Positions 46,545 through 57,811 are shown, counted from the stretch's first letter. The stretch: 64,000 nucleotides of DNA from Trifolium pratense (GCF_020283565.1 NC_060060.1:19530001-19594000); one strand, 5' to 3'. Numbers and translations are program-made. The notes: generated by a model not told the origin, from the letters alone.

Positions 46545-49500
46545 CTAACGTGGCAACTCAAAAGCTTCTTTCACCAATCTCCTTTTTCCTTCTTGCTTGA
46601 AGAATTCTTCAAGGAACTCAGAGAAGTGATAATTTCTATATTTGAGAGGGTGTTCTTCATCTATCAATTCTTGAATTGGCCCAATTGTTGTGTTTGGGTT
46701 TGGTCCATAAAACATCGCCATTGAAACTCGTGCATGGACATTGTTGGTAACAGCCCTGTGAAGCACACTTTTATATCTTCCATTGCTTAGAACCTACATT
46801 TAAAGTTACAAAAAAAATGATGTTTCAACATCAAAATTTTATTTTTATTTTTATTGTGTCAAAAAAAAAACATCAAAATTTTATTGTCAATAATATCAAA
46901 AAATGATAATTATTGCCATTTTTTTACTAAAATTTGTCAAACTTGTTGCCAAGTGTTATTTGTGTGTATTTTTAAAATATATGTAAAGTGAAGAAAGTAA
47001 GAGAAAGATGGAGATAAATGTATACTACTTTAAATGCTATCAAATCTTTTATGTTTAAATAACAAACCTCAAGGTTCTTTTTTTTTTTTTTATTAAAAAA
47101 CATGAAGGTTCCTAAAAGAAAACAATGTGTTTATGTCTTCAAGTAAATTAAGGACTTTAGGCCCGAAAATACTTTAGTTCACTCTGTGTTTAAATCCTAA
47201 ACACTTTATATTCTTTGTTATTATTTTTTTATTTCATTTTTTTGGGTTTATAGATCAAGTGGTAAATGGTAAGGACCGTCAAGAACTCGGATACACAATT
47301 GTAGATACACAATTGTACAGTTTTGAGTTTGATTAAACTCTATTGCTTTAAACTTCACATCAACATAAGTGGAACGAGTGGATTGCCGTCCATAAGTTGC
47401 GAAGTAACGATGATCAGGATGATCCGCCTGTCAGCACCATTCGGTGGAAAAAGCCTCGTATAGGATGGTTAAAGTGCAATGTAGATGCAGCATTTTTTGT
47501 CGATGCAGGTAGGACCGCAATGGGTGCTTGTTTTCGTAATAATTCTGATGAGTTTATGGCTGGAATTACGCAGTGGCAGCAACTGACTTTATCAACTGAG
47601 GAGGGTGAAGCATGTACACTATTGCAAGCTATGAATGAGGCTAAGAGTAGAGGTTTTGAAAGCGTCCAGTTTGAAAGTGACTCTCAAGTGTTGGTTGATG
47701 CTATTCGTACCAAACGGCGAGGCAATTCAGAGTTTCTTTCAATCGTTAATGAAATTATTCTTGTTATGTTATCAGGTGTAAACTTTGAAGTTAAGTTTAT
47801 TAGGAGACAAGTGAATTCGGTTGCTCACAATTTAGCTAGGGCGGCCAATTCCTGGACTAGTTTCCATAGATTTGAGATTATTCTTTCATGTATTGAACTT
47901 TTGATAATTAATGAAATGCAGTAAGTTTGGTTGGTTCAAAAAAAAAACTTCACATCAACATCTACTTTATGGCAAATTTTTTTCATCCCACCCACTCACT
48001 TTCTCGTCTATTTCCCTAGCGCGCAAAAAAATTCAAAAAATACGTTACGAACTGTTTTTTAATGTAAAATTTACACTATAAAAAATTTGGAAAATGTTTT
48101 CCGAATTGCTAGAGGGGTAGGGGAGAAAGTGAGTGGGTGGGATGAGAAAATTTCCTATCGCTATACATGTTGGGCTGAGTTTGCGCTATTTTTGAATGAT
48201 TTTACAATACTAACAAGAGAAACAATTGTGTGATCACAATTTTTTAGATACAAGATTTAAACAAAAATGTGAAAAAGCAAAATGAAAAAATAATTAAATA
48301 ATATATATTTAATTAAACAATTTTTTATTTTGATCTTGTATCCATTTAAGTATTTTTCCTAGTAATACAATTGGATTTTTGTTTTTTGACTTTGGAAAGT
48401 GGATTTTCTCTCCTTTTCAAATTTTCAAGTCATCTTGTGATGCGACTTGGGAAATGGTAAGAGAATTAGTTTTTGGAAAGAGAAGTGGTTTAGGCAGAAC
48501 AACTTTTTGCTAACTCGAGCTAGTCATGGACTGTGATGGATTTGGGAATGGTCAGAAGAGCTATATAACAGGGAATGAGGTGCAGGAATTAATTGATCTT
48601 CAACAGCTGCTGGTCGGGAAACAGTTCCTTTCTAACAGAACGGATGATTGGCGGTGGTTACCGGACTTGACAGGGAACTTTACTGTCAGATCATGTTATT
48701 CTTCTTTGCTGCAGCGCTGCAACTCGGTTGTATTGCATGCAGATACAACCACAGCAGTCCGTAAATTATGGAAGAATGACATTCTGCCGAAGGCATTTGT
48801 TAAACATAAATTACCAATGCGTGCAGCTCTTGCTTCCAAAGGAATCCTTACTAATATCCATGATCTGGTATGTTGATTTTGCTTCAATGTTGTTGGAGAC
48901 AGCAACCACTTATTTTTCTCTTGCCATTGCATTCAATAGCTTTGGGAAAGGGTTTATATATGTTTGGATGGGATTACATATCACTCCAAGGGAAGTAGGA
49001 AGACAACACTGTATCCTCTTCGGTAATATGATTAAATCGAAAAAGGGTAAGAAAATTAGACATTTGATTTGGCTTGCTATCACTTGGAGCATATGGAGAA
49101 CGAGGAATAACATTATGTTTAGAGGTGAAATCGGTGATTCCACACGGTTGGTTAATAACATTATTAGCATCTCTTGGTTGTGGTTTAGTGGGAGATCGGG
49201 TAGTCATGTAAATTTTATTTTCTCCAATTAGTGTAATAATCCCTTAGTTTGCTTACAAATCATCTAAGGTTCTTACTTTGTAAGGAATTGAGTACTTCTT
49301 CCTTATGCTCCGTTATAATACAACTATCTTTACTTATAAAAAAAATAAGTAGGTCAGTTAAATATAGCAATGACACTTACCTCAATTTGATCAGCTAGAT
49401 TGATGACAAAAGCATTAGGAATACAAGGTACAGAAATCCATTTTCCATCTTTGTTAACTTGAAGACCAGAAACTTGTGATTGCAGAAGAACTGTGAGAGC

Positions 49501-51016
49501 ATTGAGATCAGTATGTTCTTGGAGACCCATAGTCAACTCTGGATCTGGACATGGTGGATAGAAATTTGCTTGTGCTCTTTGTCTAGGCTGCTCACCCACC
49601 TTCTTAAACAAAAAATCCTCCTCTAAGCCAAGCCCAATTGATATCAAACTCAATAGCCTTTTCACCAATGAACCAATCTCCTTTGCATATTCAGTGAAAG
49701 CTTCTCTGTAAAATGCAAAAAAATATAACTAACTATATTAGCTTATGATGATCTAGTTTTTTTATAACAGTGATGATATTATGATACAAAATGTTCGACG
49801 CCGTATACATACACCATACATAAGTTTTTGCTATCTCAATAACCATAATGCAAACACAATTGAAGTTATTTCGGCCACATTTGACCATAATTTTTGAATA
49901 TCAAAGGATCAGGATATGTTGTATCGGTCACACATTGGCAACAACTAGCTTATCATTTTCATATACATGTCTATTTTACTGCGCCTCTCTTTAAGATAGT
50001 GACCTGATCTTTATGCCTTTCATGCGGGTTGAAACTTACCAGACAAGGAACTTTGATACCTTACGGCCGTTATAGTTATGAGTGTCATTCATCGGAAGTT
50101 CAGCCGCGGCTTCACAAACATCCATAATTAACCATTCAACACTATTCAGGCTTAAGCGCTCATAACAATAAAGATTATCATTTAAGTGCTTATGTATAAG
50201 TTATTTCTATAACAAATGGTAAAATAAAGTCAAATTGTTTTATACAAACTAATTTCATACACTAATTTCAGTTGGTAGGACATTGCATTATATATGCAGG
50301 GGGCAGAGTTCAAACTCAGGTCATCCCACTTATCCATCTTAAGAGTGAAATTTCTAGTCAATAAGCTATATGACGAAGAAAAAAAGACAGTCTAAACAGA
50401 ATTTATGGACATGTCATAAGTCATTTCTATAAACTCTCCAAAAAAGTTTCGCAAGTGTTTATGACATGATATTAGCTCAAATAAATCAATTCAAACAAAT
50501 ATAAATCTAGAATGGTAGAGTCAATTGGAAAATTCCTCACCTGTATTGAGTTCCAATTTTTTCTGGCAAAAGATGAATGATATCATCAATAGGATACCAT
50601 GAATGACTAAAACATTCACTCCACATTTTCACCTTTTCTCCACCTTCCACTTTAAGATAATAACTGATCAATCTTACATTCTTAGTATAATCTGTTGATG
50701 AAAGATGTTCTCTTTCATCTGGTGGAAGCTCAAAAAGACTAGTAATTGCTTTCATCATTTTGTTGCAAACTTGTTCAGGAACACCATGGTTCACAATTTG
50801 AAAGAAACCAAATTCTTCACAAGCCTTTGAAATCTTGTGAACAACTTCCAAGGATGAAGGGTTGTTGTTATTGTGATCATAGTAACTCAAATCAATTATT
50901 GGTATTGAGTCTAAAGAAGTGACTTGTGAAAGGTTTGGTCTTTTGTGTTCTGGGAGGATGAAATTTGGAGTTAAGGATAAGGGAGAAGATTCATTGGCTA
51001 ATTGGAAAGAATTCAT
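46545..51016 (-). CDS. 2-oxoglutarate/Fe(II)-dependent dioxygenase, copy A (DOXC class)
   Basis: The exons on the minus strand are 51016-50541, 49705-49381 and 46793-46545, with GT/AG introns, giving 349 aa. The N-terminal DIOX_N part includes IPIIDLSYYD and GFFQIVNHGVPEQVC. The catalytic fold carries the Fe(II) ligands H223 and D225 in LQEHTDLN and H279 in SVLHRAVTN, with 2-oxoglutarate contacts R289/S291 in ARVSMAMF. Length and residues predict an active soluble enzyme. The style is nearest to the DMR6-like / flavanone-3-hydroxylase-like / hyoscyamine-6-hydroxylase-like group of specialised-metabolism oxygenases; the substrate cannot be told. It forms a tandem pair with copy B, about 1.6 kb away in the same direction. 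Intron 2 is 2587 bp because two LINE pieces and a MITE are inserted, against 321 bp in copy B. Intron 1 (835 bp) carries a SINE absent from copy B. Splice sites and frame are intact. Confidence 0.92.
47350..47961 (+). mobile_element. 5'-truncated LINE (RNase H end) in intron 2, 17-bp TSD
   Basis: A frame from 47388 to 47924 encodes a LINE RNase H: GWLKCNVDAAFFVDAGRTAM, EEGEACTLLQAMNEA, FESDSQVLVDAI, RRQVNSVAHNLARAA. The 3' end is TTGGTTGGTTC followed by poly-A. The perfect 17-bp repeat AAACTTCACATCAACAT lies at 47350-47366 and 47945-47961, proving target-primed insertion. It lies antisense to the host gene and is free of stops within the domain, so it is recent. Confidence 0.92.
47969..48157. 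mobile_element. Foldback MITE in intron 2 of copy A
   Basis: The inverted arms TTTCATCCCACCCACTCACT with TTCTC and GAGAAAGTGAGTGGGTGGGA with TGAGAAA lie only a few bases from the LINE's 3' TSD. The centre also holds AAAATTTGGAAAATGTTTTC-like short repeats. Confidence 0.75.
48438..49350 (+). pseudogene. LINE zf-RVT fragment in intron 2, frameshifted
   Basis: Frames give NGKRISFWKEKWFRQNNFLL, then WRWLPDLTGNFTVRSCYSSL (48526-48876), then after a frameshift FNSFGKGFIYVW, and WLAITWSIWRTRNNIMFRGE to a stop at 49231. This is the zinc-binding zf-RVT region and ORF2 end of a plant LINE. A 3' UTR of about 100 bp ends in TTATAAAAAAAATAAG. In an intact LINE this part precedes RNase H. Here it lies downstream of the RNase H piece, so it is a separate insertion of another subfamily. 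No TSD was found. Confidence 0.75.
50262..50384 (+). mobile_element. SINE in intron 1 of copy A
   Basis: The order is ACTAATTTCAGTTGGTAGGA (box A), GCAGAGTTCAAACTCAGG (box B), TTTCTAGTCAATAAGCTATA and GACGAAGAAAAAAAG. It is the family seen at 32952. It is absent from the equivalent intron of copy B, so it was inserted after the gene duplication or lost from B. Confidence 0.65.
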
Positions 51017-51072
51017 CTTGTGTTAGAAATTTTGATATTGAAGTTCATTCAAGAAACAATGGGAATAATATT

Positions 51073-51080
51073 TATTTATA
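51073..51080 (-). promoter_or_regulatory. TATA box of dioxygenase copy A
   Basis: TATAAATA on the minus strand, about 57 bp upstream of the start codon at 51016. Copy B has TATATAA at the matching place. Confidence 0.6.
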
Positions 51081-51133
51081 TCTTATTTGATTAAGTAAAT
51101 TATACTATACTACTAGTTGATGGTAACATACTA

Positions 51134-51174
51134 ACTTGCAGGGGCCACCACCAGCCCACCAGAATTGATCAAAG
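51134..51174 (-). promoter_or_regulatory. Conserved promoter block of copy A
   Basis: About 40 bp reading CTTGCAGGGGCCACCACCAG then CCCACCAGAATTGATCAAAG on the plus strand is nearly identical to 54862-54901 upstream of copy B. It is set in otherwise diverged AT-rich DNA about 120-160 bp above the start codon. It may be a retained regulatory element. Confidence 0.5.
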
Positions 51175-51879
51175 GATTAAGATGACTTTCTAGGAGCATT
51201 ATTAAAGAGTTGACTATTAACTTTCTAGTCTTTTTTAGGACATAAGTTGACTTTTTAGGTCTTGTTTATTTGGAAAATGTAAATTAGTGTATATATTTAG
51301 TAACATAAATAAGCTAGCTTATAATTTATTGAATTTACTTTTAAGTTTGTTTGATAAAATAAAATGTGTTTGACTGAAAGTTTTTAATCTGACTTATAGT
51401 TTTTTTTTTTTTTTGAAATGTTATTTTTGTGTCTAAAACTTATAGTTTTTTACCTTTTAGTTCAATTTTAATCTTATTATTTCAATTTTATTATTTTTTT
51501 AAAAAATGTAATAACTAGTTAACTACCCGTTAATCATGTATTTATATCATTTTATAGGGACTAAAAATAAAATTTGAAATATTTACACTTGAGGGAATAA
51601 AGTGTGGTTTGTTACCATTGATCAAGAGAGAGAAACATATAAAAATTTAGAGAAAATGAATTTAGATGGTGTTAGATTACACTTTATTCTCTCAAATGTA
51701 AATCACACTTGAGAGAATCCATTCCCCTCCTCATTTGTTCTCTCTCACTCATTGTTCTCTATCTCTCTAGTGAAGAATGACGTTTTTGCCAAATTGTCCT
51801 TAATTTTAAGGATTTAAATGTCAAAAGTGTCCATATTTGTGTGTTATCATTCACAAAAACCAAATAAAAGTTTAACCAA
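51175..51879. other. Intergenic between dioxygenase copies
   Basis: AT-rich, with no gene. TTTATTCTCTCAAATGTAAA-type inverted phrases occur near 51590-51720 and may be a worn MITE. Confidence 0.35.
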
Positions 51880-52290
51880 CACATTTTTTTACGTGAATCA
51901 AACTTAGGAACACTAGGTTGACGGTACCGGTCATAGAGCATGTTACTCCACTATGCCAATTGGTTACTAGGTATGATTCATAGTAATCTATATATGGTTA
52001 AAATCGAGCCGTACATGGTGAAAGACCCATATCACTTTTTCACTCTAGACTTAGTATTCTCTTGAAAAGAGCATGTTACTCCACTATGCCAATTGGTTAC
52101 TAGGTATGATTTTAACCATAGATTAAGTGAATCAAACTTAGCTAGAAACACTCTGTTGACGATACGAGTCCTAGAGCATGTTACTTCACTATGCCAATTG
52201 ATAACTGAGTATCATTCATAGTAATCTATATATGGTTAAAATCGCGCCTTGATGAAAGACCCACCACACTTTTCACTCTAACTTAGTAAT
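51880..52290 (-). repeat. Triplicated SINE-like repeat
   Basis: The phrase GAGCATGTTACTCCACTATG with CCAATTGGTTACTAGGTATGA recurs at 51936, 52069 and 52173 (the last diverged). The first and third share a longer unit that begins GAATCAAACTTAG and ends GGTTAAAATCG. On the minus strand the unit has a box-A-like TAACCAATTGGCATAGTGG and a TTTGATTC box-B-like motif, suggesting a tandemly rearranged SINE. Confidence 0.55.
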
Positions 52291-52574
52291 TTCTCTTGAA
52301 AGAGGTGTTGCATTACATCCAACTTTTGCAGTGTATTTTATGAGTAGGTACATATGCCGTTCATTGGCTCGACATAACAATAAAAATAGTAGTAGGTACA
52401 TTATTGAAAATCCAGCATTGTTTAAAATTTAATTTGAATGCAATCATAGTGCAAAATAACTTTGCACATATATCCTATGTCAAAAAAAAAAAAAAACTTT
52501 GCACATATATCCAACTAATTTTAGAAAATAATATCATAACATTTACATCATCAATGCATACAAATTAAACTATT

Positions 52575-54681
52575 TTATTTATCTTCTAGCTTGAAGTTTT
52601 CTTTCACCATCTTCCCAGTTCTTTTTGGCTTATAATATTCTTCAACGAATTCAGAGAAACGATAATTTCTGAATTTGATAGGATGTTCTTCGTCGATCAA
52701 TTCTTGAATTGGCCCAATTGATGTGTTTGGGTTTGGCCCATAAAACATAGCCATTGAAACTCGTGGATGCACAGTGTTGGTAACTGCCCTATGAAGTACA
52801 CTTTTGTATCTTCCATTGCTTAGAACCTACATATACATGTCACATTTTATGCATTTGTTTCACGTTATGACTCAATTTTTATACATTGTTAGTAAATGAA
52901 TTGATGAAGTTGAAGAACTATATATGCACACAAAGTATAAAACATTTTTACAATCATCCAATTAGATTTTACTACAATGTTAATTTGATAGAGAATTATC
53001 ATCCATTCATATGCCACTATCGTGGTCGATTAATATTACTTCTAGTCGTAAGAGTTTGACCTTAGAGTCTTAAGCGGTGATAGTGTAAAAGGCACACCAA
53101 TGACATGTGAAAAAAATAGCTAGGAAAAGCACATCAATGGCACATACCTCAATTTGATCAGCTAGATTGATAACAAAAGCATTAGGAATACAAGGAATAG
53201 AAATCCATTTTCCATCTTTGTTAACTTGAAGACCAGAAATTTCTGATTGCAAAAGGACAGTGATAGCATTAAAATCAGTATGTTCTTGGAGACCCATGGT
53301 CAACTCTGGATCTGGACATGGTGGATAGAAATTTGCTTGTGCTCTTAGTCTAGGCTGCTCACCCACCTTCTTCAACAAAAAATCTTCCTCTAAGCCAAGC
53401 CCTATTGATATCAAACTCAAAAGCCTTTTCACCAATGAACCAATCTCTTTTGCATAGTCAGTGAAAGCCTCCCTATGAAATGCAAAAGTCTAAATTGCTT
53501 GTGATCACATTTTTCAAAAAATGGCAGCAATATGAGCCATGACATTAAAGTTTTTGATATTATTGAAGATATAGTTAGTTTACATTAATTACTACCTGTA
53601 ACTTACTTTCCTGCCAAGTAACTCTAAGTTGGTTAGTTAGTTCAATAGAAGCAATTGCTATCTTGTGTGAGCTATAAGTACAACTTTTAAGCATTGTTTC
53701 AAGCCAATGAGAATCACTTTTCTCTTTCCTTTTTTTCATTCCTAACTGTGTTTCCCTCATGGATCTAACAAACTATGAATCCTAACAAACTCAACAGATA
53801 TCTCTGTAACTACAACACAAACACAGTTGAGGTTGTGTTGGGAAAATTTGACCGTAATTTTTTGCAGTATTAATGGATCATAATGCATTATATCGGTCAC
53901 ATTGGTAGCAACTAGCTTATCAATTTGTTCAACTAATGCCATACTCTAATTAAGTGCTTACGGCATAAAAGATTATCATAAGTGTTTATTTATAAGCTAT
54001 TTCTATAACAAAAGATAAAACAAAATCAAACTGTTTTTATATGAGTTGTTTTCAGAAGTTACCGAGATAACCTAAAAAATAACTAATGGACGTTTCCATA
54101 AGCTCTCGCAAATGGTCTAACAATTGTTTTTATGACGGTAGATAAACTCAACAAGTATAGTCAAATATATACTAAATTTAGAATGGTAGAGTCAAATGGA
54201 AAATTCCTCACCTATATTGAGTACCAATTTGTTCTGGTAGAAGATGAATGATATCATCAATAGGATACCAAAAATGACTAAAACATTCACTCCACATTTT
54301 GACCTTTTCTCCACCTTCCACTTTAAGGCAAAAATTGACCAATCTTACATTCTTGGTATGATCTGTTGATGAAAGATGTTCTCTTTCTTCTGGTGGCAAC
54401 TCAAAAAGACTAGTAATTGCTTTCATCATATTGTTGCAAACTTGTTCAGGAACACCATGGTTCACAATTTGGAAAAAACCAAATTCTCCACAAGCCTTTG
54501 AAATCTTGTGAACAACTTCCAAAGATGAAGGGTTGTTTTCATCATAGTAACTCAAATCAATTATAGGTATTGAGTCTAAAGAAGTGACTTGTGAAAGGTT
54601 TGGTCTTTTGTGTTCTGGGAGGATGAAATTTGGAGTTAAGGAAAGGGGAGAAGACTCATTGGCTAATTGGAAAGAGTTCAT
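52575..54681 (-). CDS. 2-oxoglutarate/Fe(II)-dependent dioxygenase, copy B (DOXC class)
   Basis: The exons on the minus strand are 54681-54212, 53472-53148 and 52826-52575, with GT/AG introns of 739 and 321 bp, giving 348 aa. The protein is collinear with copy A and highly similar: two residues are missing after SYYD, exon 2 has the identical 325-bp length, and the C-terminus differs (EEYYKPKRTGKMVKENFKLEDK region). Fe(II) ligands H221 and D223 (LQEHTDFN) and H277 (SVLHRAVTN), and R287/S289 in HPRVSMAMF, are all present, so it should be active. It likely oxidises a small molecule of specialised metabolism or a hormone-like compound; the substrate is unknown. It is the less invaded, probably more ancestral-looking structure of the pair. 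Copy A lies downstream in the same orientation. Confidence 0.93.
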
Positions 54682-54740
54682 GTTTTCAGAAAAAATTGAG
54701 ATTGAAGTTCATCAACAAATAATTGCAATGTAGTAGTAAT

Positions 54741-54747
54741 TTATATA
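54741..54747 (-). promoter_or_regulatory. TATA box of dioxygenase copy B
   Basis: TATATAA on the minus strand, about 60 bp upstream of the start at 54681, matching copy A's layout. Confidence 0.55.
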
Positions 54748-54861
54748 TTATTTGCTTAAGTAAAATATACTACTAATTATGAGAGGTGACAATGTTTAAA
54801 CATTATTATTTTTTATATACATAAGTCAAAAAGAAGAAGAAAAAAGAAATCTCTGATAGTA

Positions 54862-54901
54862 TCTTGCAGGGCCCCCACCAGCCCACCAGAATTGATCAAA
54901 G
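54862..54901 (-). promoter_or_regulatory. Conserved promoter block of copy B
   Basis: CTTGCAGGGCCCCCACCAGC and CCACCAGAATTGATCAAAG on the plus strand repeat the block upstream of copy A with a couple of differences. Confidence 0.5.
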
Positions 54902-55130
54902 AGAGAATTATTGAAGAATACTATTTATTTATTTTATGTTTGTAATAAGAGAGAGATATTTAATTTTGGCGAGAACAAAAATAGTTATGGTACGTTTGGT
55001 TTGCTAAAAAACAAGACATTGGACAAGACAACTTCAGAAACATTTAAGTTGTGGTTCTGTCTAGAAATTGTTATGGAATGCTAAAATTGTAGTGGTAGTT
55101 ATACATGTGACAGCATTAAGTACAAATATA

Positions 55131-57259
55131 TCATAGCTGTTGATACAACAATGTGTCTTTAGGAGCTTTTGCAACGCCGAAATATTCAGCAACACTCTCA
55201 GAAGTCCCGGCAACATTATTCAACAATGACGCTCCCCATGCCAGCCATCCCGTCTCTGCTTGTTGATTTTGAGTTTCAGCCATGTTTTTCTTTCGTTCTT
55301 CGTCAATGAATTCAAGCCACCGTTTAGCCATGAACTCCTTCATAGCCTCAACTCCTTGATTTACAACCTCTACCGGTGGAACGATGATTGGATTCTGGTC
55401 CAGGTTCAGCTTTGTTAGTTTTTCAAGCTTGCAAAACGCGTAAGGCAAAGCTCGGATCTGGTTATTGCTTAGGTCTAGCTCCTTTAAGTTAACCAGACCA
55501 CCAATTGTTTCAGGAAGTTGAGTCATATCGTTGAAATTACTGCCGATGTTTAGATATTCTAGATTTGTTAGTTTCCCAATAGATTGAGGTAGGCCATGAA
55601 GCTCATTGAAATGAACATCAAGATATCTGAGAGATTTCATTTCTCCAATGGATAGAGGAAGGAATCGTATCTTATTCAAATGGATCGAGAGCTTCTCGAG
55701 GTTAACAAGTCCATAGGCCGTGTTTGTTGGCAAACACATTAAGTTATTAAAGCTTGCATCCAGTTCAACTAGTGACCTACAATTTGCATTGAGGATAAAC
55801 TTAACAGAAGCAACAAAATAGGAGAAACAAGTGTGCAGCAAATTACATTAATATCGAGTCTAATGAAATTAGGTTTTTAAAGCAAACAAGAACCTGCAAA
55901 GAGAAACTGATTCAGGAAGAGCAGTTAGCTTGTTCCCTGACAGGTTAAGGATTTTTAGATTGGTTAGCAATCCAATGCAGTCTGGCAGAGACTCTAAAAG
56001 GTTCGACGAAACATCAAGCTCCACAAGCTTTTGTAGTCCTTCTATTGAATCAGGAATCACCTGTTTTGAGTGGATGGAATTATTCAATATTATAAGTTAC
56101 ACTTGATAAAACTAAACATTTTTGGCGTTCATTGAGTAAAAAAATAGTTATTTGTTCAAATTCTGCGACTCTATGATGTAGTGCTATAATGCTACTAAAG
56201 CAGCTATTTCGCGACATTTTGTACTAAATAGCGTAGCACGGAAAAATACTAATTTGTTCAAACTTTGCTGTGATAATAGGACATGTTTGGATTAATTTAT
56301 TTAAGATTATCTGTTGAGATAAACACTTTTGTGAGAGGGTTTGTGAGAGCTTATTATGGAAACAACTTATGAGTTATGACATGTCTATAAGTTGTTTTCA
56401 GCTTATTTTTATGTCTATATGAAAACAGCTTATATAAAAATAATTTGACTTCATTTTATTTTTCTGATGGAAATAGCTTATAGATATATATCTATATATA
56501 CACACTTATATTGATAAGCACTTGTGCTTAAACACACTTATATTGATAAGGACTTAATTAAGTTGTTTATTCAAACATGTCTATATGTTATTTCACAACA
56601 CTGATCATATCCATACAAAAACTTCAAAACGGTTTACCTAAACACATATACAAATACGAGAGATGGATAGAAAAAATAGATACCTTTAATTGATTATGAG
56701 ACAAATTAAGCAAAACCAAACCCTTCATCTTCCCAAACACCTCAGGAAAAACCCTCAACTTCATATCAGAAAGATCAACCTGCTCAACAACCTCGCCTTC
56801 TTCAACTTTCCTCAAAATCCCAACAACTCCTTCATTAACATCCTCACCACCAACCCCTTTCACCAATTCCTCCACAAACAACCTATAACCCTCCACCAAC
56901 CTCTCCTCAGCAACCATCAACAACTTCACACACTCCTCATGCATATCCTCCACCTTCAACAAAGCCTGATACACCGCCACATCCACGTCCGGTTCGGCTA
57001 TTTTAGCGCGAGAAGCGGAGATAGACGAAGGATCAGGACGAGGACCGAGGGTGCGGAGAAAAGATAGAGTATGTGTTATGTTGAGATTGGAAATGAGGTT
57101 TGTGAGTGAAGGTAAGAGTTCAGGATTGTTGAAATGAGGGAAATGAGTTAGTAGATTTTGGTAAAGTTGGTTTGTAAGAGGTGGATAAGTTTGAGGGTGA
57201 AGGTGGTTTAAGAGAAAGGAGAGAATAGGGAAATCATTTAGGTTGGGATTGAAATCCAT
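55131..57259 (-). CDS. Plant intracellular Ras-group-related LRR protein (PIRL)
   Basis: The exons on the minus strand are 57259-56684, 56060-55894 and 55776-55131, with GT/AG introns, giving 462 aa. After a family-typical N-terminal region (about 1-155: [31 protein letters not shown]) comes a run of about nine to ten leucine-rich repeats of the LPxxIGxLxxLxxLdVsxN type. Examples are [55 protein letters not shown] and [20 protein letters not shown]-terminal tail follows ([31 protein letters not shown]). There is no signal peptide, no membrane span and no kinase, so it is cytoplasmic. PIRLs resemble animal Ras-binding LRR scaffolds such as SUR-8. Arabidopsis PIRL1 and PIRL9 are needed for pollen development. 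The layout is closest to the PIRL1/3/9 clade. The ATG at 57259 is the first in frame and gives the normal family start. Confidence 0.94.
56278..56584. mobile_element. MITE in intron 1 of the PIRL gene
   Basis: GGACATGTTTGGATTAATTT and TTTATTCAAACATGTCTATA are inverted ends. The interior repeats CTTATATTGATAAGCACTTG-like phrases. It accounts for half of the 623-bp intron. Confidence 0.6.
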
Positions 57260-57489
57260 TGAAGAAAGAAAGGTAGAAGAAAGGTTAGAAAATTGTGATG
57301 CAAGGAAAGAAAGAGTTTTTGGTGTTGATATTTTGAGAAGTGGAATGATGAGTTATTTACTTAACTGTATATTGGTTGACTTGACTAAATAGTGAGTGGA
57401 GGGAAAATTGAATTGGTCATTGAGGTGGCTTCTTGAAGTAGGTAAGGGGGCACTAGTCAAACCTCTCACATGACCAATTCCACATTACC
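57260..57489 (-). promoter_or_regulatory. Upstream region of the PIRL gene
   Basis: The first 60 bases are pyrimidine-rich on the minus strand (CTTTCTTCC tracts), as in plant leaders. No clean TATA box is seen. Confidence 0.35.
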
Positions 57490-57811
57490 AATAAAAATAT
57501 TTTATTTTGATCTCTAAATTTAGATTCGCCCCATATTTTGATGGACAAGATCAAACTGTTTTCATTTAGATGGTTGAAGTCGACGAGCATTACGTTAGCT
57601 TTAAACTACCACAGTTGGTGGTCTAGTCCTCGACTTTGTTTGGGTCTTGTTTGACTGTTGTAATTGTTTTGTTTTTTATTCTTCTTGTAAACTTTTGTAG
57701 TCTATCTTGGTACGTCTTGTGCCAGGGAGACTGATTTGGTTAATATATATATATATCTCATTTTGGCTTGTTCAAAAAATAAAAATATTTTATTTTGATC
57801 TCTAAATTTAG
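57490..57811 (+). mobile_element. LINE 3' tail insertion with about 34-bp TSD
   Basis: The 254-bp insert (57524-57777) looks like a LINE 3' UTR: TTGTAATTGTTTTG, TAGTCTATCTTGGTACGTCT, a TA run, then TTTTGGCTTGTTC plus poly-A. That tail matches the GGTTGGTTC-poly-A end of the LINE at 47350-47961. It is flanked by a perfect direct repeat of about 34 bp at 57490-57523 and 57778-57811 (core TATTTTATTTTGATCTCTAA). Confidence 0.85.

Noticed and set aside
53575..53942. Two 61-aa minus-strand frames between dioxygenase exons
   Set aside because: They lie in intron 1 of copy B and have no family features.
56690..57067. 125-aa plus-strand frame
   Set aside because: It is the antisense shadow of exon 1 of the PIRL gene.
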